From Deltaproteobacteria bacterium (GTDB lineage Bacteria > Desulfobacterota > Syntrophobacteria > BM002), in NCBI GenBank assembly GCA_017861095.1, contig JAGFXI010000163.1:1-5368 (forward strand): a DNA stretch of 5,368 nucleotides. Direction: 5' to 3'. Below the pieces are notes generated by a model that had not been told where the DNA came from, did no database searches, and saw only the letters and a program-made list of their open reading frames with translations. Positions 1 to 5,368 of the stretch are shown piece after piece. Positions within the stretch are counted from its first letter, which is position 1; each line of letters begins with the position of its first letter. Position numbers and translations under genes: made by a program.

Positions 1-773
1 AGCTCTGCAGCCTCCGCCGGACGGGCCTGCTGGGAGAGGAAGGCGGTGAGTTCCGTGTCGCCCATCGTGTATTGAGCGGTGAACACCGAACGGAAACGGT
101 CGAAACCGAAGGCATCGGCGGCAAGAAGGGAAATGGTCTCCCGCTTGAGGTGCTCTGCCGGAAAGAGGGCGAGTTCGGCCATTCCTTCCCGGCTGGCCTT
201 CACCTTCTCCACCACACCTCGCCCAAGGGCCGGGAGAATCTCGGCCGCACCTTTGCCAAGGGCCGGGGCGATCACCTCCGCATAGTACTGCCCATGAACG
301 AAGAAGAGGGCATCCTCGGTCGTGTAGGCGAAGTCCCCGAGATCGATCCTTTGTCCATCCTCCCGTCGCTGCACGCTGTACACGGCGAAGGCGTTCTTGC
401 TCGAGCCCATGTCGTAGAGGAAAAACTCCAGCCAGGCCTGGGGATTGCCTTTCCGTGAGAACCGCTGGGTGAGAAGCTGAACGAACCCCGCGGCGAGGTA
501 GAGTTCCGCCTTGCCGTCGATCTTCTCCGAGAGGGTTTCGGGGCCGAAAGTCTCAGGTTGTGAGAGAGCCACCAGCCCTTCGGGGGCGAGGGCACGAAGA
601 TCCGGCCGCGGGGCGGCCGAAGGGGACGAGCTTTCGGGCTGGAGCGCGTTGGGTGTCAGAACCGCCGCGTTGTAGCGAAACTGGGTGAGGAATAGGCTAC
701 CAGCCGTCACCACGAGGAGGAGCAGAATGGCATAGCCGATGAGGGTTTCGGTCTTGCCGGGGGTTCGGGCCAT
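1..773 (-). CDS. DUF6599-like membrane-anchored protein, partial (C-terminus beyond window)
   Basis: Direct translation from the ATG at 773 gives 257 open codons running off the left edge, so the C-terminus is missing. Residues 11-30 form one hydrophobic segment (signal anchor or uncleaved signal), followed by a Pro/Ser/Ala-rich linker (about 40-60) and a soluble domain that would lie outside the cytoplasm. The domain shows a pattern I associate with the uncharacterised DUF6599 family: PETFGPETL then KIDGKAELYLAAGF (about 73-97), LYDMGSSKNAFAVYS (119-133) and a GQYYAEV strand (161-167). No catalytic residues are evident and no function is known to me. The ribosome binding site is weak (AAAGGA, about 12 bases before the ATG). 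The frame stays open upstream to a TAG at 860-858, so a GTG start near 845 cannot be excluded. It lies 92 bases after the antiporter gene on the same strand and may be read through from it. Family assignment is from memory: moderately sure; gene reality: high. Confidence 0.8.
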   Translation of the reverse strand, partial: MARTPGKTETLIGYAILLLLVVTAGSLFLTQFRYNAAVLTPNALQPESSSPSAAPRPDLRALAPEGLVALSQPETFGPETLSEKIDGKAELYLAAGFVQLLTQRFSRKGNPQAWLEFFLYDMGSSKNAFAVYSVQRREDGQRIDLGDFAYTTEDALFFVHGQYYAEVIAPALGKGAAEILPALGRGVVEKVKASREGMAELALFPAEHLKRETISLLAADAFGFDRFRSVFTAQYTMGDTELTAFLSQQARPAEAAE

Positions 774-865
774 CGCTTGAAGACATCCTTTGAGGGTGGA
801 GAGGAAAGGTTTCAGCCTCCCAGTGCTGCCAAGTCTAACCGGCACAAGGTGATTCGGCTAGTCTC

Positions 866-2425
866 TCAATGGGCCGCAACGGGAGAAGCCCCTCCGACGC
901 CCTTGCGAAAGAGCAGGCATAACGGCACAAGGGCGGCGGTCATCCACGCGAGGATATAGAAGGTGTCGTTGAAGGCCAGCATATTGGCCTGACGGAGCAC
1001 CTCGCGGTAAACGACAGCCAGCACCGTGGTGGAATTCGCCATGTCAGCGTGATAGGTACGGAGCCACTGGAGGATCTGTTCGTACCGGATCTGAAAAGCG
1101 GGGTTGTAGGGGGTCACGTGCTCGACGAGGAAGCTCTGATGAAACTGCGCCCTCTGCGAAAGCAACGTGGCGCTGAAGGCCACTCCGAAGCTCCCACCGA
1201 GATTGCGGAGCAGGTTGAAAATACCTGAGGCATTTCCCATCGCCTCCCGGGGAATGGTCATGTAGGTCGCCGTGGCGAGGGGGACGAAGAAGAGGCCCAA
1301 GCCGAAGCCCTGCGTGAAGCGAGGAAAGGCGATATCCACGAAGCTCGCCTCAAGATTGAACCGTGACATCATCCAAATCGATGAGGCCATGATCGCGAGC
1401 CCCAAAGCGAGGAGGTTTCTCGGCCTTACACCCCTCCGCATCAGGATGCCGGCAATAGGCATAATGAAGAAGCTCGCCACACCCCCAGGCCCGAGGACGA
1501 GACCCGCCCAGAACGCAGTGTAATTCATCAAATTCTGGGCATAGAGGGGCAGAAGCACGAAGCTCCCGAACATGCAGCCGAAGCCGGTGAACATGTTGAT
1601 GTTCCCGGCGAGGAAGTTGCGATCCCGGAAAACGCGAAGATCGACCACGGGATGCTCTGCGCGAAGCTCCACGATGACGAAAATAATGAGGGCTGCCACC
1701 GCGACGATGCTCAACAAGACGATGAAGTTGGAGGCAAACCAGTCCTCCCGCTCGCCCTTGTCCAGAACAATCTGGAGAGAGCCAAGACCCAGCGTAAGCA
1801 GAAACAGGCCCCAGCTGTCGATGTGGATGCGCTTCCGCTTTATGTACGCCGGGTCGAAGACGAAGAGCATCGCGAGAGCCACGGCCACGATCCCGATGGG
1901 GAGGTTGATGTAGAAGACCCAACGCCAGCTGAGGTTGTCGGTGATCCAGCCCCCCAACACGGGACCGATGATCGGGGCCATGACTACTCCCATACCGAAG
2001 ACGGCCATTGCCAGCCCATGTTCGATTACGGGAAAGGTCTCGAGGAGAATCGCCTGGGAGAGGGGCTGCAAGCCGCCCCCGCCCAAGCCCTGGAAGATGC
2101 GGGCGATGATGAGGACCGGTAAGGACGGGGCGGCGGCACAGGCCATAGAGCTGACGGTGAAGGTGATGATGGAAAACAGCAGGTAGCGCTTCCGACCAAA
2201 AACGCTCGCGAGCCAGCCGGTGATGGGAATGATGATGGCGTTGGAGACCAGGTAGGAGGTGAGAACCCAGGTGACCTCATCCAGGCCGGCGTTGAGACTG
2301 CCCTGGATGTGCGGCAAGGACACATTGACAACGCTGGTGTCCATGACCTCGATAAAGGTAGGCACCATGACGGTCAGCGCCACCACCCACTTGTTCACCG
2401 CCGGGTGTTTAGGTGAGTCGGTCAT
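866..2425 (-). CDS. emrB: EmrB/QacA-type (DHA2) MFS multidrug:H+ antiporter, inner membrane
   Basis: This 519-residue protein has about 14 predicted transmembrane helices, the size and topology of DHA2-family drug:proton antiporters. Visible family motifs are D1 in helix 1 (MDTSVVNVSLP, 28-38), motif A in the helix 2-3 loop (GWLASVFGRKR, 70-80), motif B with its conserved Arg in helix 4 (IARIFQGLGGGG, 107-118) and the antiporter motif C in helix 5 (GMGVVMAPIIGPVLGGW, 144-160). SWRWVFYINLPIG (166-178) and the NLGGSFGVAFS stretch near helix 13 are also typical of EmrB. A long loop (about 424-486) separates helices 13 and 14, as usual in EmrB. The protein would export hydrophobic compounds in exchange for protons, passing them to the adaptor encoded just upstream. 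The ATG follows the adaptor's TGA by 4 bases with no strong Shine-Dalgarno of its own, which suggests translational coupling. The substrate cannot be told from sequence, and the symbol is given by family resemblance, not proven orthology. Confidence 0.95.
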   Translation of the reverse strand: MTDSPKHPAVNKWVVALTVMVPTFIEVMDTSVVNVSLPHIQGSLNAGLDEVTWVLTSYLVSNAIIIPITGWLASVFGRKRYLLFSIITFTVSSMACAAAPSLPVLIIARIFQGLGGGGLQPLSQAILLETFPVIEHGLAMAVFGMGVVMAPIIGPVLGGWITDNLSWRWVFYINLPIGIVAVALAMLFVFDPAYIKRKRIHIDSWGLFLLTLGLGSLQIVLDKGEREDWFASNFIVLLSIVAVAALIIFVIVELRAEHPVVDLRVFRDRNFLAGNINMFTGFGCMFGSFVLLPLYAQNLMNYTAFWAGLVLGPGGVASFFIMPIAGILMRRGVRPRNLLALGLAIMASSIWMMSRFNLEASFVDIAFPRFTQGFGLGLFFVPLATATYMTIPREAMGNASGIFNLLRNLGGSFGVAFSATLLSQRAQFHQSFLVEHVTPYNPAFQIRYEQILQWLRTYHADMANSTTVLAVVYREVLRQANMLAFNDTFYILAWMTAALVPLCLLFRKGVGGASPVAAH

Positions 2426-2429
2426 AGGG

Positions 2430-3671
2430 TCAAGGTCTTTTGGCCTGGGGCACCAGGACCGGGCCGCTTCGGTTTCTGCTGTTGACGGTCACCAGGAGGG
2501 AGGCTCCCATGCGTAAGGGATACTGAGGTGGCGGGGGTTCGTCCAGCGCGATCTTCACCGGGACCCGCTGCACTACCTTGATCCAGTTACCGGTGGCGTT
2601 TTCGGGCGGCAGAAGAGAGAAGGCGGCTCCGGTTCCGGCGCGAATGCCCACCACCTTGCCACGGTAGGTGTATCCCGGGTACGTGTCCGCCTCGATGGTG
2701 GCCGGCTGACCGATACGAATGTTCTCCAACTGGGTCTCCTTGAAGTTCGCTTCTACGTAGGCTTCCTGGAGCGGCACCACCGCCATGAGGGGCTGGCCGG
2801 GCTGGACACGATCCCCCACCTGGACACTCTTCTGGGCGATATAGCCGCCAATAGGCGCAACGATGGTGCAGTATGAGAGGTTCAGCCTGGCGGTCTCCAG
2901 GGCCGCCTTCGCCTCTTCCATCTGTCCCTTCAGGGCGGCAAGGTTGTACGTCTGGGCCTCCACCCGGTAGCGGTCACTCTTGGTTCCCCGGAGTTGCGCC
3001 TGGGACCGCTCTACATCCTGATCACTAGCGTCAATTGACGCCCTCACCGCCGCCATTTCCGCGCCACTAGCATTCAGCTCTTCCTTGGTCTTCACCATGA
3101 GTGTGTAGGCGTTGTCCCGCTGCTGCTCCGAGACGGCGCCACTCTGGAACAGGCTGTCGAACCGCCGGTAGTCACGTTCCGCTTTATCCGCGTCTGCTTG
3201 TGCCGCTATGCGTCTCCTCTCGAGCTCCTCAAGCCGGAACTCTGCTTCCCGCTTCTTATCCCGCGCTCCCTGAAGGGTATTGGTTGCCGCCTGGATCTGG
3301 GCCGCTGTCTGCGTATCCGTCGGAGAAATGGTAACGGCCTGGGCCTTGACCTCCCCTTGGCGCTTCGCGAGAGTTCCCTCCGCTTGCTCCAGCATGGCCT
3401 GGTAGTCCCGGGGATCCAGCTCCACGAGGATCTGTCCGGCGGTAACCGGCTGGTCGTTCTCCACGAGGACGCGAAGCACAGTGCCTGGAACACGGCTGCT
3501 GATCCGGGAGCTGTCGGCCATGACGTAGGCGTTATCGGTGCTCTCCCGGTAACGACCGAAGACCGCCCAGTAAAAGGCCCAGACAATGGTGGAGACGCCG
3601 ACGATCACGCCTACCAAAAGAAGCCTCTGGTTGCGTCGCTGGTTATTCGACTTGGCTGGAGTTGTCTCCAT
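2430..3671 (-). CDS. emrA: EmrA/HlyD-type periplasmic adaptor (membrane fusion protein)
   Basis: This 413-residue protein has the full layout of EmrA-type adaptors. A short basic cytoplasmic N-terminus is followed by one membrane anchor (about 17-38). Next come the STDNAYV entry motif (44-50), the first lipoyl half (GTVLRVLVENDQPVTAGQ, 63-80, ending in LVELDPRDY), a long alpha-helical coiled-coil hairpin (about 90-265), the second lipoyl half (LNLSYCTIVAPIGGYIAQ, 263-280) and a beta-barrel region (YVEANFKETQLENIRIGQPA, 305-324). The EmrA signature FSLLPPENATGNWIKVVQR (351-369) is followed by VPVKI. Such adaptors bridge an EmrB pump to a TolC-type outer-membrane channel across the periplasm. 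The ATG has a good ribosome binding site (GGGAG, 5 bases upstream). The long hairpin suits a Gram-negative periplasm. The antiporter gene follows 4 bases downstream. No odd residues or truncation were seen; the PPPP run at 379-382 sits in a loop. Confidence 0.95.
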   Translation of the reverse strand: METTPAKSNNQRRNQRLLLVGVIVGVSTIVWAFYWAVFGRYRESTDNAYVMADSSRISSRVPGTVLRVLVENDQPVTAGQILVELDPRDYQAMLEQAEGTLAKRQGEVKAQAVTISPTDTQTAAQIQAATNTLQGARDKKREAEFRLEELERRRIAAQADADKAERDYRRFDSLFQSGAVSEQQRDNAYTLMVKTKEELNASGAEMAAVRASIDASDQDVERSQAQLRGTKSDRYRVEAQTYNLAALKGQMEEAKAALETARLNLSYCTIVAPIGGYIAQKSVQVGDRVQPGQPLMAVVPLQEAYVEANFKETQLENIRIGQPATIEADTYPGYTYRGKVVGIRAGTGAAFSLLPPENATGNWIKVVQRVPVKIALDEPPPPQYPLRMGASLLVTVNSRNRSGPVLVPQAKRP

Positions 3672-3787
3672 TCCCTCTCCCGCGGATCAAGCACAGCATG
3701 GTCCAGTCACGTGAGCCTGCAATGGAAAGCGTTGAGCCGGCCCCGGGAATGAGAGCACACTATCGGTCGCTCCCCGTCGCTGTTCGC

Positions 3788-4369
3788 CTACTCTTCGCTG
3801 GTACCGATGATGAGATCATCAAGCGATCTCTTCGGGACGTGGTGGACCCCGTTCTCGTCCCGCCAGTACCTGAAATCACCATCGGGCCCAAGCGGTTCCA
3901 GCACGACACTATCCTTGGGCTTGCCCAGAGCGATCGTAAGAAGGATCTCGAGATGCTCCGGGATGTTCAAGACACCCCGCAGCTCATTCCTCTTGATCGA
4001 ACCGACGATACATCCCCCGAGCCCCCTCTCTACGGCTCCGAGGAGAATGCTCTGGCAGGCGATCCCGTGATCGCACCCCACCGAGGCGGCGATTTTCGTG
4101 TCTCCGAGAACGATGATGTACGCTGCCGGGCGCTCTCCTTCCGCCGGACCGCGCCAGTTTTTCAGGTAAACCGCCCAGGTGAGGGTCCGAAAAATCTTCT
4201 CGTTCGTGTTTGACTCCACGGAAAGAAAATATTTGAGGGGCTGCCGATTGCCGCCCGATGCCGAGAGCCGGGCGAGATCGACGAGCTCTCGAAGGGTCTC
4301 CAGCTCGATGCGAACCTCCTCGTAGAATCGCCGATAGCTCCTGTTTCTCTGTACCAACTCGCGGATCAT
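3788..4369 (-). CDS. Small nitroreductase-family (FMN) oxidoreductase
   Basis: A 193-residue protein resembling the short, single-domain nitroreductases, which bind FMN, act as dimers in the cytoplasm and reduce nitro groups, quinones or similar acceptors with NAD(P)H. The N-terminal RNRSYRRF (8-15) is the usual FMN-phosphate arginine motif. RLSASGGNRQPLKYFL (34-49) is the family's S-x-x-N-x-Q-P type cofactor loop. A helix with GIACQSILLGAVERGLG (102-118) leads into GGCIVGSIKR (118-127), then PEHLEILLTIALGKP (137-151) and the tail YWRDENGVHHVPKR (168-181). The frame extends upstream to an ATG at 4441, but the extra 24 residues match nothing typical and that ATG lacks a ribosome binding site. 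The ATG at 4369 has GGGGAG 6 bases before it and begins exactly at the expected family N-terminus. It is the first gene of the minus-strand group and lies 116 bases before the adaptor gene. The substrate is unknown, and a role tied to the pump is inference from position only. Confidence 0.9.
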   Translation of the reverse strand: MIRELVQRNRSYRRFYEEVRIELETLRELVDLARLSASGGNRQPLKYFLSVESNTNEKIFRTLTWAVYLKNWRGPAEGERPAAYIIVLGDTKIAASVGCDHGIACQSILLGAVERGLGGCIVGSIKRNELRGVLNIPEHLEILLTIALGKPKDSVVLEPLGPDGDFRYWRDENGVHHVPKRSLDDLIIGTSEE

Positions 4370-4375
4370 AGTGCT

Positions 4376-4381
4376 CTCCCC
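4376..4381 (-). promoter_or_regulatory. Ribosome binding site deciding the nitroreductase start
   Basis: On the minus strand GGGGAG sits 6 bases before the ATG at 4369. The in-frame upstream ATG at 4441 has no purine-rich stretch ahead of it, so this site supports the shorter 193-residue reading. Confidence 0.75.
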
Positions 4382-4451
4382 ATCTTGACCGCACGACTCG
4401 GGGAAAGTAATTTTTGCGATCGCAGCAGCCGGTTCGTGCATAATGCGGGCT

Positions 4452-4480
4452 AGTATCTCACAGGGAACCCTTCACGACAA
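4452..4480 (-). promoter_or_regulatory. Candidate sigma70-type promoter for the nitroreductase
   Basis: Read on the minus strand, TTGTCG (4480-4475) is followed after exactly 17 bases by GATACT (4457-4452). Each hexamer matches the consensus at 4 of 6 positions, including the strongest ones (TTG; AT at positions 2-3 and the final T). Transcription would begin near 4445, giving a leader of about 75 bases before the ATG at 4369. It would leave the alternative ATG at 4441 almost at the transcript end, which again favours the shorter protein. No operator-like repeat overlaps it. Confidence 0.35.
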
Positions 4481-4554
4481 GGTACCCGCGTCCCGCCCGG
4501 GCATCTGTTTTCCTCTTCGCCCGCACCACATGGAACGCATTGGGGGATGATGAG

Positions 4555-4583
4555 TTACAATCATAGCGGGCTACTTTGATAAC
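4555..4583 (+). promoter_or_regulatory. Weak candidate promoter for the lipoprotein gene
   Basis: TTACAA (4555-4560) and GATAAC (4578-4583) are 17 bases apart on the plus strand. The -10 matches the consensus at 4 of 6 positions but the -35 at only 3 of 6. Transcription would start near 4590, just at the pyrimidine tract that can pair with the ribosome binding site. Other start points further upstream are equally possible. Confidence 0.22.
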
Positions 4584-4591
4584 GTAGTCTC

Positions 4592-4610
4592 CCCTCCCTT
4601 CGGCGGAGGG
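4592..4610 (+). other. GC-rich hairpin with UUCG tetraloop in the lipoprotein leader
   Basis: CCCTCC (4592-4597) pairs with GGAGGG (4605-4610). Inside, C4598 and G4603 close a TTCG loop, with C4604 bulged. C-UUCG-G is an unusually stable loop. The hairpin ends 36 bases before the ATG and leaves the Shine-Dalgarno free. No T-run follows, so it is not an intrinsic terminator. A regulatory role is unproven. Confidence 0.45.
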
Positions 4611-4632
4611 TGCGCAGGGCATAGCTAACTCA

Positions 4633-4640
4633 GGGGAGGA
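4633..4640 (+). promoter_or_regulatory. Strong ribosome binding site of the lipoprotein gene
   Basis: GGGGAGGA lies 6 bases before the ATG at 4647 and fixes that start over the in-frame ATG at 4662. Positions 4632-4638 (AGGGGAG) are the exact complement of 4589-4595, so the site could be masked by pairing in the transcript. Confidence 0.75.
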
Positions 4641-4646
4641 ACGCTC

Positions 4647-5368
4647 ATGGTTGCCGCGAGGATGATACTCGCCGTCTCTCTTCTCCTCTGCGCCGCCGGT
4701 TGCGCCGAAGGGCAGAGGCTTCCACCCGAAGAAAGGCGCACGGTCTATATCGCCCAAGGGTTTGAGGGCTCTGTGCTTGAGCGCTATGCCCCGGTTTTTC
4801 TCACCCATGGATATGGGGAGCCTTACAATCGGATCGGTAAACCGACGGCGACCATGGACGAGCATGGTCGCGAACAGATCTCCGTCGATCCCACGCGACC
4901 GATCATATACTACCTGATCCGAACCTTTTCGACACAAAAGGGTACATACACCAATCTCATCTACCGGGTCCACTTCCCTGAGGTTCCCTTTAGCCTCATC
5001 CCGTTTCACCTCACCGCCGGGAGGAACGTCGGCCTCCTCGTCGTGGTCACCCTTGACGCCCGGGACTTACCGGTGCTCGTCACCACAGTCCATACCTGCG
5101 GTTGTTACGTTGCCGTAATTCCAACATCATTTCTGGCCCGGGATTCCTTCCCGCCAGAATGGAGGGATGAACCCCTGGAGGTGTGGGGCGAGCGCCTTCC
5201 CGCGCGCCTAGAATACGGGAGCAGAGAGCATCCGCGGCTCCTAGTGCAGGTACGCCCGGGGGTGCACAGGGTCACCAACCTGGAGATTGTGGACGAGCGC
5301 AGTCTGCTGCCGTCCCCGGCAGTCACGGTGGTAAGAGCGCCACTGATGCCCGTGGGCGAGCTGGACCG
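4647..5368 (+). CDS. Conserved-looking lipoprotein with CGCY motif, function unknown, partial (C-terminus beyond window)
   Basis: The frame is open for 240 codons from the ATG at 4647 to the right edge. The N-terminus is a lipoprotein signal: an Arg, a hydrophobic core (about 6-17) and a lipobox ending AAGC, with Cys19 as the likely lipidated residue. The mature protein would be membrane-attached and face the periplasm. The body looks like a globular, beta-rich domain with motif-like runs: RYAPVF (46-51), EPYNRIG (58-64), YTNLIYRVHF (101-110), PFSLIPFHLTAGRNVGL (114-130), TTVHTCGCYVAVIPT (146-160) and VRPGVHRV (202-209). H149, C151 and C153 sit together in HTCGCY, which could bind metal or form a disulfide. 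I recall similar hypothetical proteins in Geobacter-like bacteria but cannot name a family or function. The reading is supported by the strong ribosome binding site, the signal peptide and codon use like that of the other genes. It is transcribed away from the efflux cluster, so it need not share its role. Confidence 0.82.
   Translation, partial: MVAARMILAVSLLLCAAGCAEGQRLPPEERRTVYIAQGFEGSVLERYAPVFLTHGYGEPYNRIGKPTATMDEHGREQISVDPTRPIIYYLIRTFSTQKGTYTNLIYRVHFPEVPFSLIPFHLTAGRNVGLLVVVTLDARDLPVLVTTVHTCGCYVAVIPTSFLARDSFPPEWRDEPLEVWGERLPARLEYGSREHPRLLVQVRPGVHRVTNLEIVDERSLLPSPAVTVVRAPLMPVGELD

Larger units (their letters stand above)
4370..4646. other. Divergent intergenic region, no gene
   Basis: These 277 bases separate the starts of the minus-strand nitroreductase and the plus-strand lipoprotein. 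No open frame with a credible start and ribosome binding site lies inside, and no tRNA or recognised riboswitch was seen. It holds a candidate promoter for each direction and, near the lipoprotein gene, pairing-prone sequence listed separately. Confidence 0.8.

Noticed and set aside
72..458. Plus-strand open frame over the DUF6599-like gene
   Set aside because: It is antisense to the real gene, whose translation carries coherent family-like motifs and an N-terminal anchor.
774..865. Possible terminator between the antiporter and DUF6599-like genes
   Set aside because: No stem of useful length followed by a T-run on the minus strand was found in these 92 bases.
1350..1922. 190-codon minus-strand open frame within the antiporter gene
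   Set aside because: It is a shifted reading of the antiporter gene, rich in Arg, His and Ser, without membrane helices or a ribosome binding site.
3690..3705. Sigma54-like element ahead of the adaptor gene (TGGACC, 5 bases, GTGCT on the minus strand)
   Set aside because: GG and GC are 10 bases apart as required, but the -24 box is poor and transcription would start about 8 bases before the ATG, inside the ribosome binding site. Chance match is more likely.
3662..4213. 183-codon plus-strand open frame antisense to the nitroreductase
   Set aside because: The minus strand encodes a clear nitroreductase with cofactor motifs. The antisense translation resembles no family and is a by-product of GC-rich codon use.
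4370..4441. 24-residue N-terminal extension of the nitroreductase from the ATG at 4441
   Set aside because: No ribosome binding site precedes that ATG, the extra residues are atypical of the family, and a well-placed GGGGAG precedes the ATG at 4369.
4498..4523. CGGGC / GCCCG inverted repeat with a 16-base loop in the divergent region
   Set aside because: The stem is only five pairs with a long loop and no T-run, so it is neither a convincing terminator nor an operator.
4458..5009. 183-codon minus-strand open frame overlapping the lipoprotein gene
   Set aside because: It lies antisense to a frame with a signal peptide and strong ribosome binding site. Its translation is of low complexity for a protein fold and shows no recognisable motif.

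Overview
The window looks like GC-rich chromosomal DNA from a Gram-negative, two-membrane bacterium. The signs are a periplasmic-adaptor efflux pair, a lipoprotein signal and strong purine-rich ribosome binding sites. The gene families seen (a DUF6599-like protein, a short nitroreductase ending in an HHVPKR-type tail, and a conserved lipoprotein with a CGCY motif) feel most at home in Deltaproteobacteria/Desulfobacterota or similar anaerobe-rich phyla. That placement comes from memory of the families and no database comparison supports it.

Layout. Four genes lie on the minus strand and one on the plus strand, divergent from them. In transcription order the minus-strand genes are: a small FMN-type nitroreductase (4369 to 3788); an EmrA/HlyD-type membrane fusion protein (3671 to 2430); a 14-helix EmrB/QacA-type drug:proton antiporter (2425 to 866); and a membrane-anchored DUF6599-like protein (773 to beyond base 1, cut by the window edge). 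The adaptor and antiporter genes are 4 bases apart and almost certainly co-translated. The gaps before and after the pair are 116 and 92 bases, with no convincing terminator in either. On the plus strand, a lipoprotein of an unrecognised conserved type starts at 4647 and runs off the right edge. The two outermost genes are partial and were read by direct translation.

The 277-base divergent region (4370-4646) holds no gene. It contains a plausible sigma70-type promoter for the nitroreductase, a weaker one for the lipoprotein, and a structured-looking lipoprotein leader in which a pyrimidine tract can pair either within a UUCG hairpin or with the Shine-Dalgarno sequence.

How the genes may work together. 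The adaptor and antiporter would form the inner-membrane and periplasmic parts of a tripartite pump exporting hydrophobic compounds; no TolC-like outer-membrane channel and no regulator lie in the window. A reductase upstream could modify nitroaromatic or quinone-like compounds related to pump substrates, but this is inference from position only. No mobile element, CRISPR array, RNA gene or clear novel system was found. The least explained items are the CGCY lipoprotein and the DUF6599-like protein.
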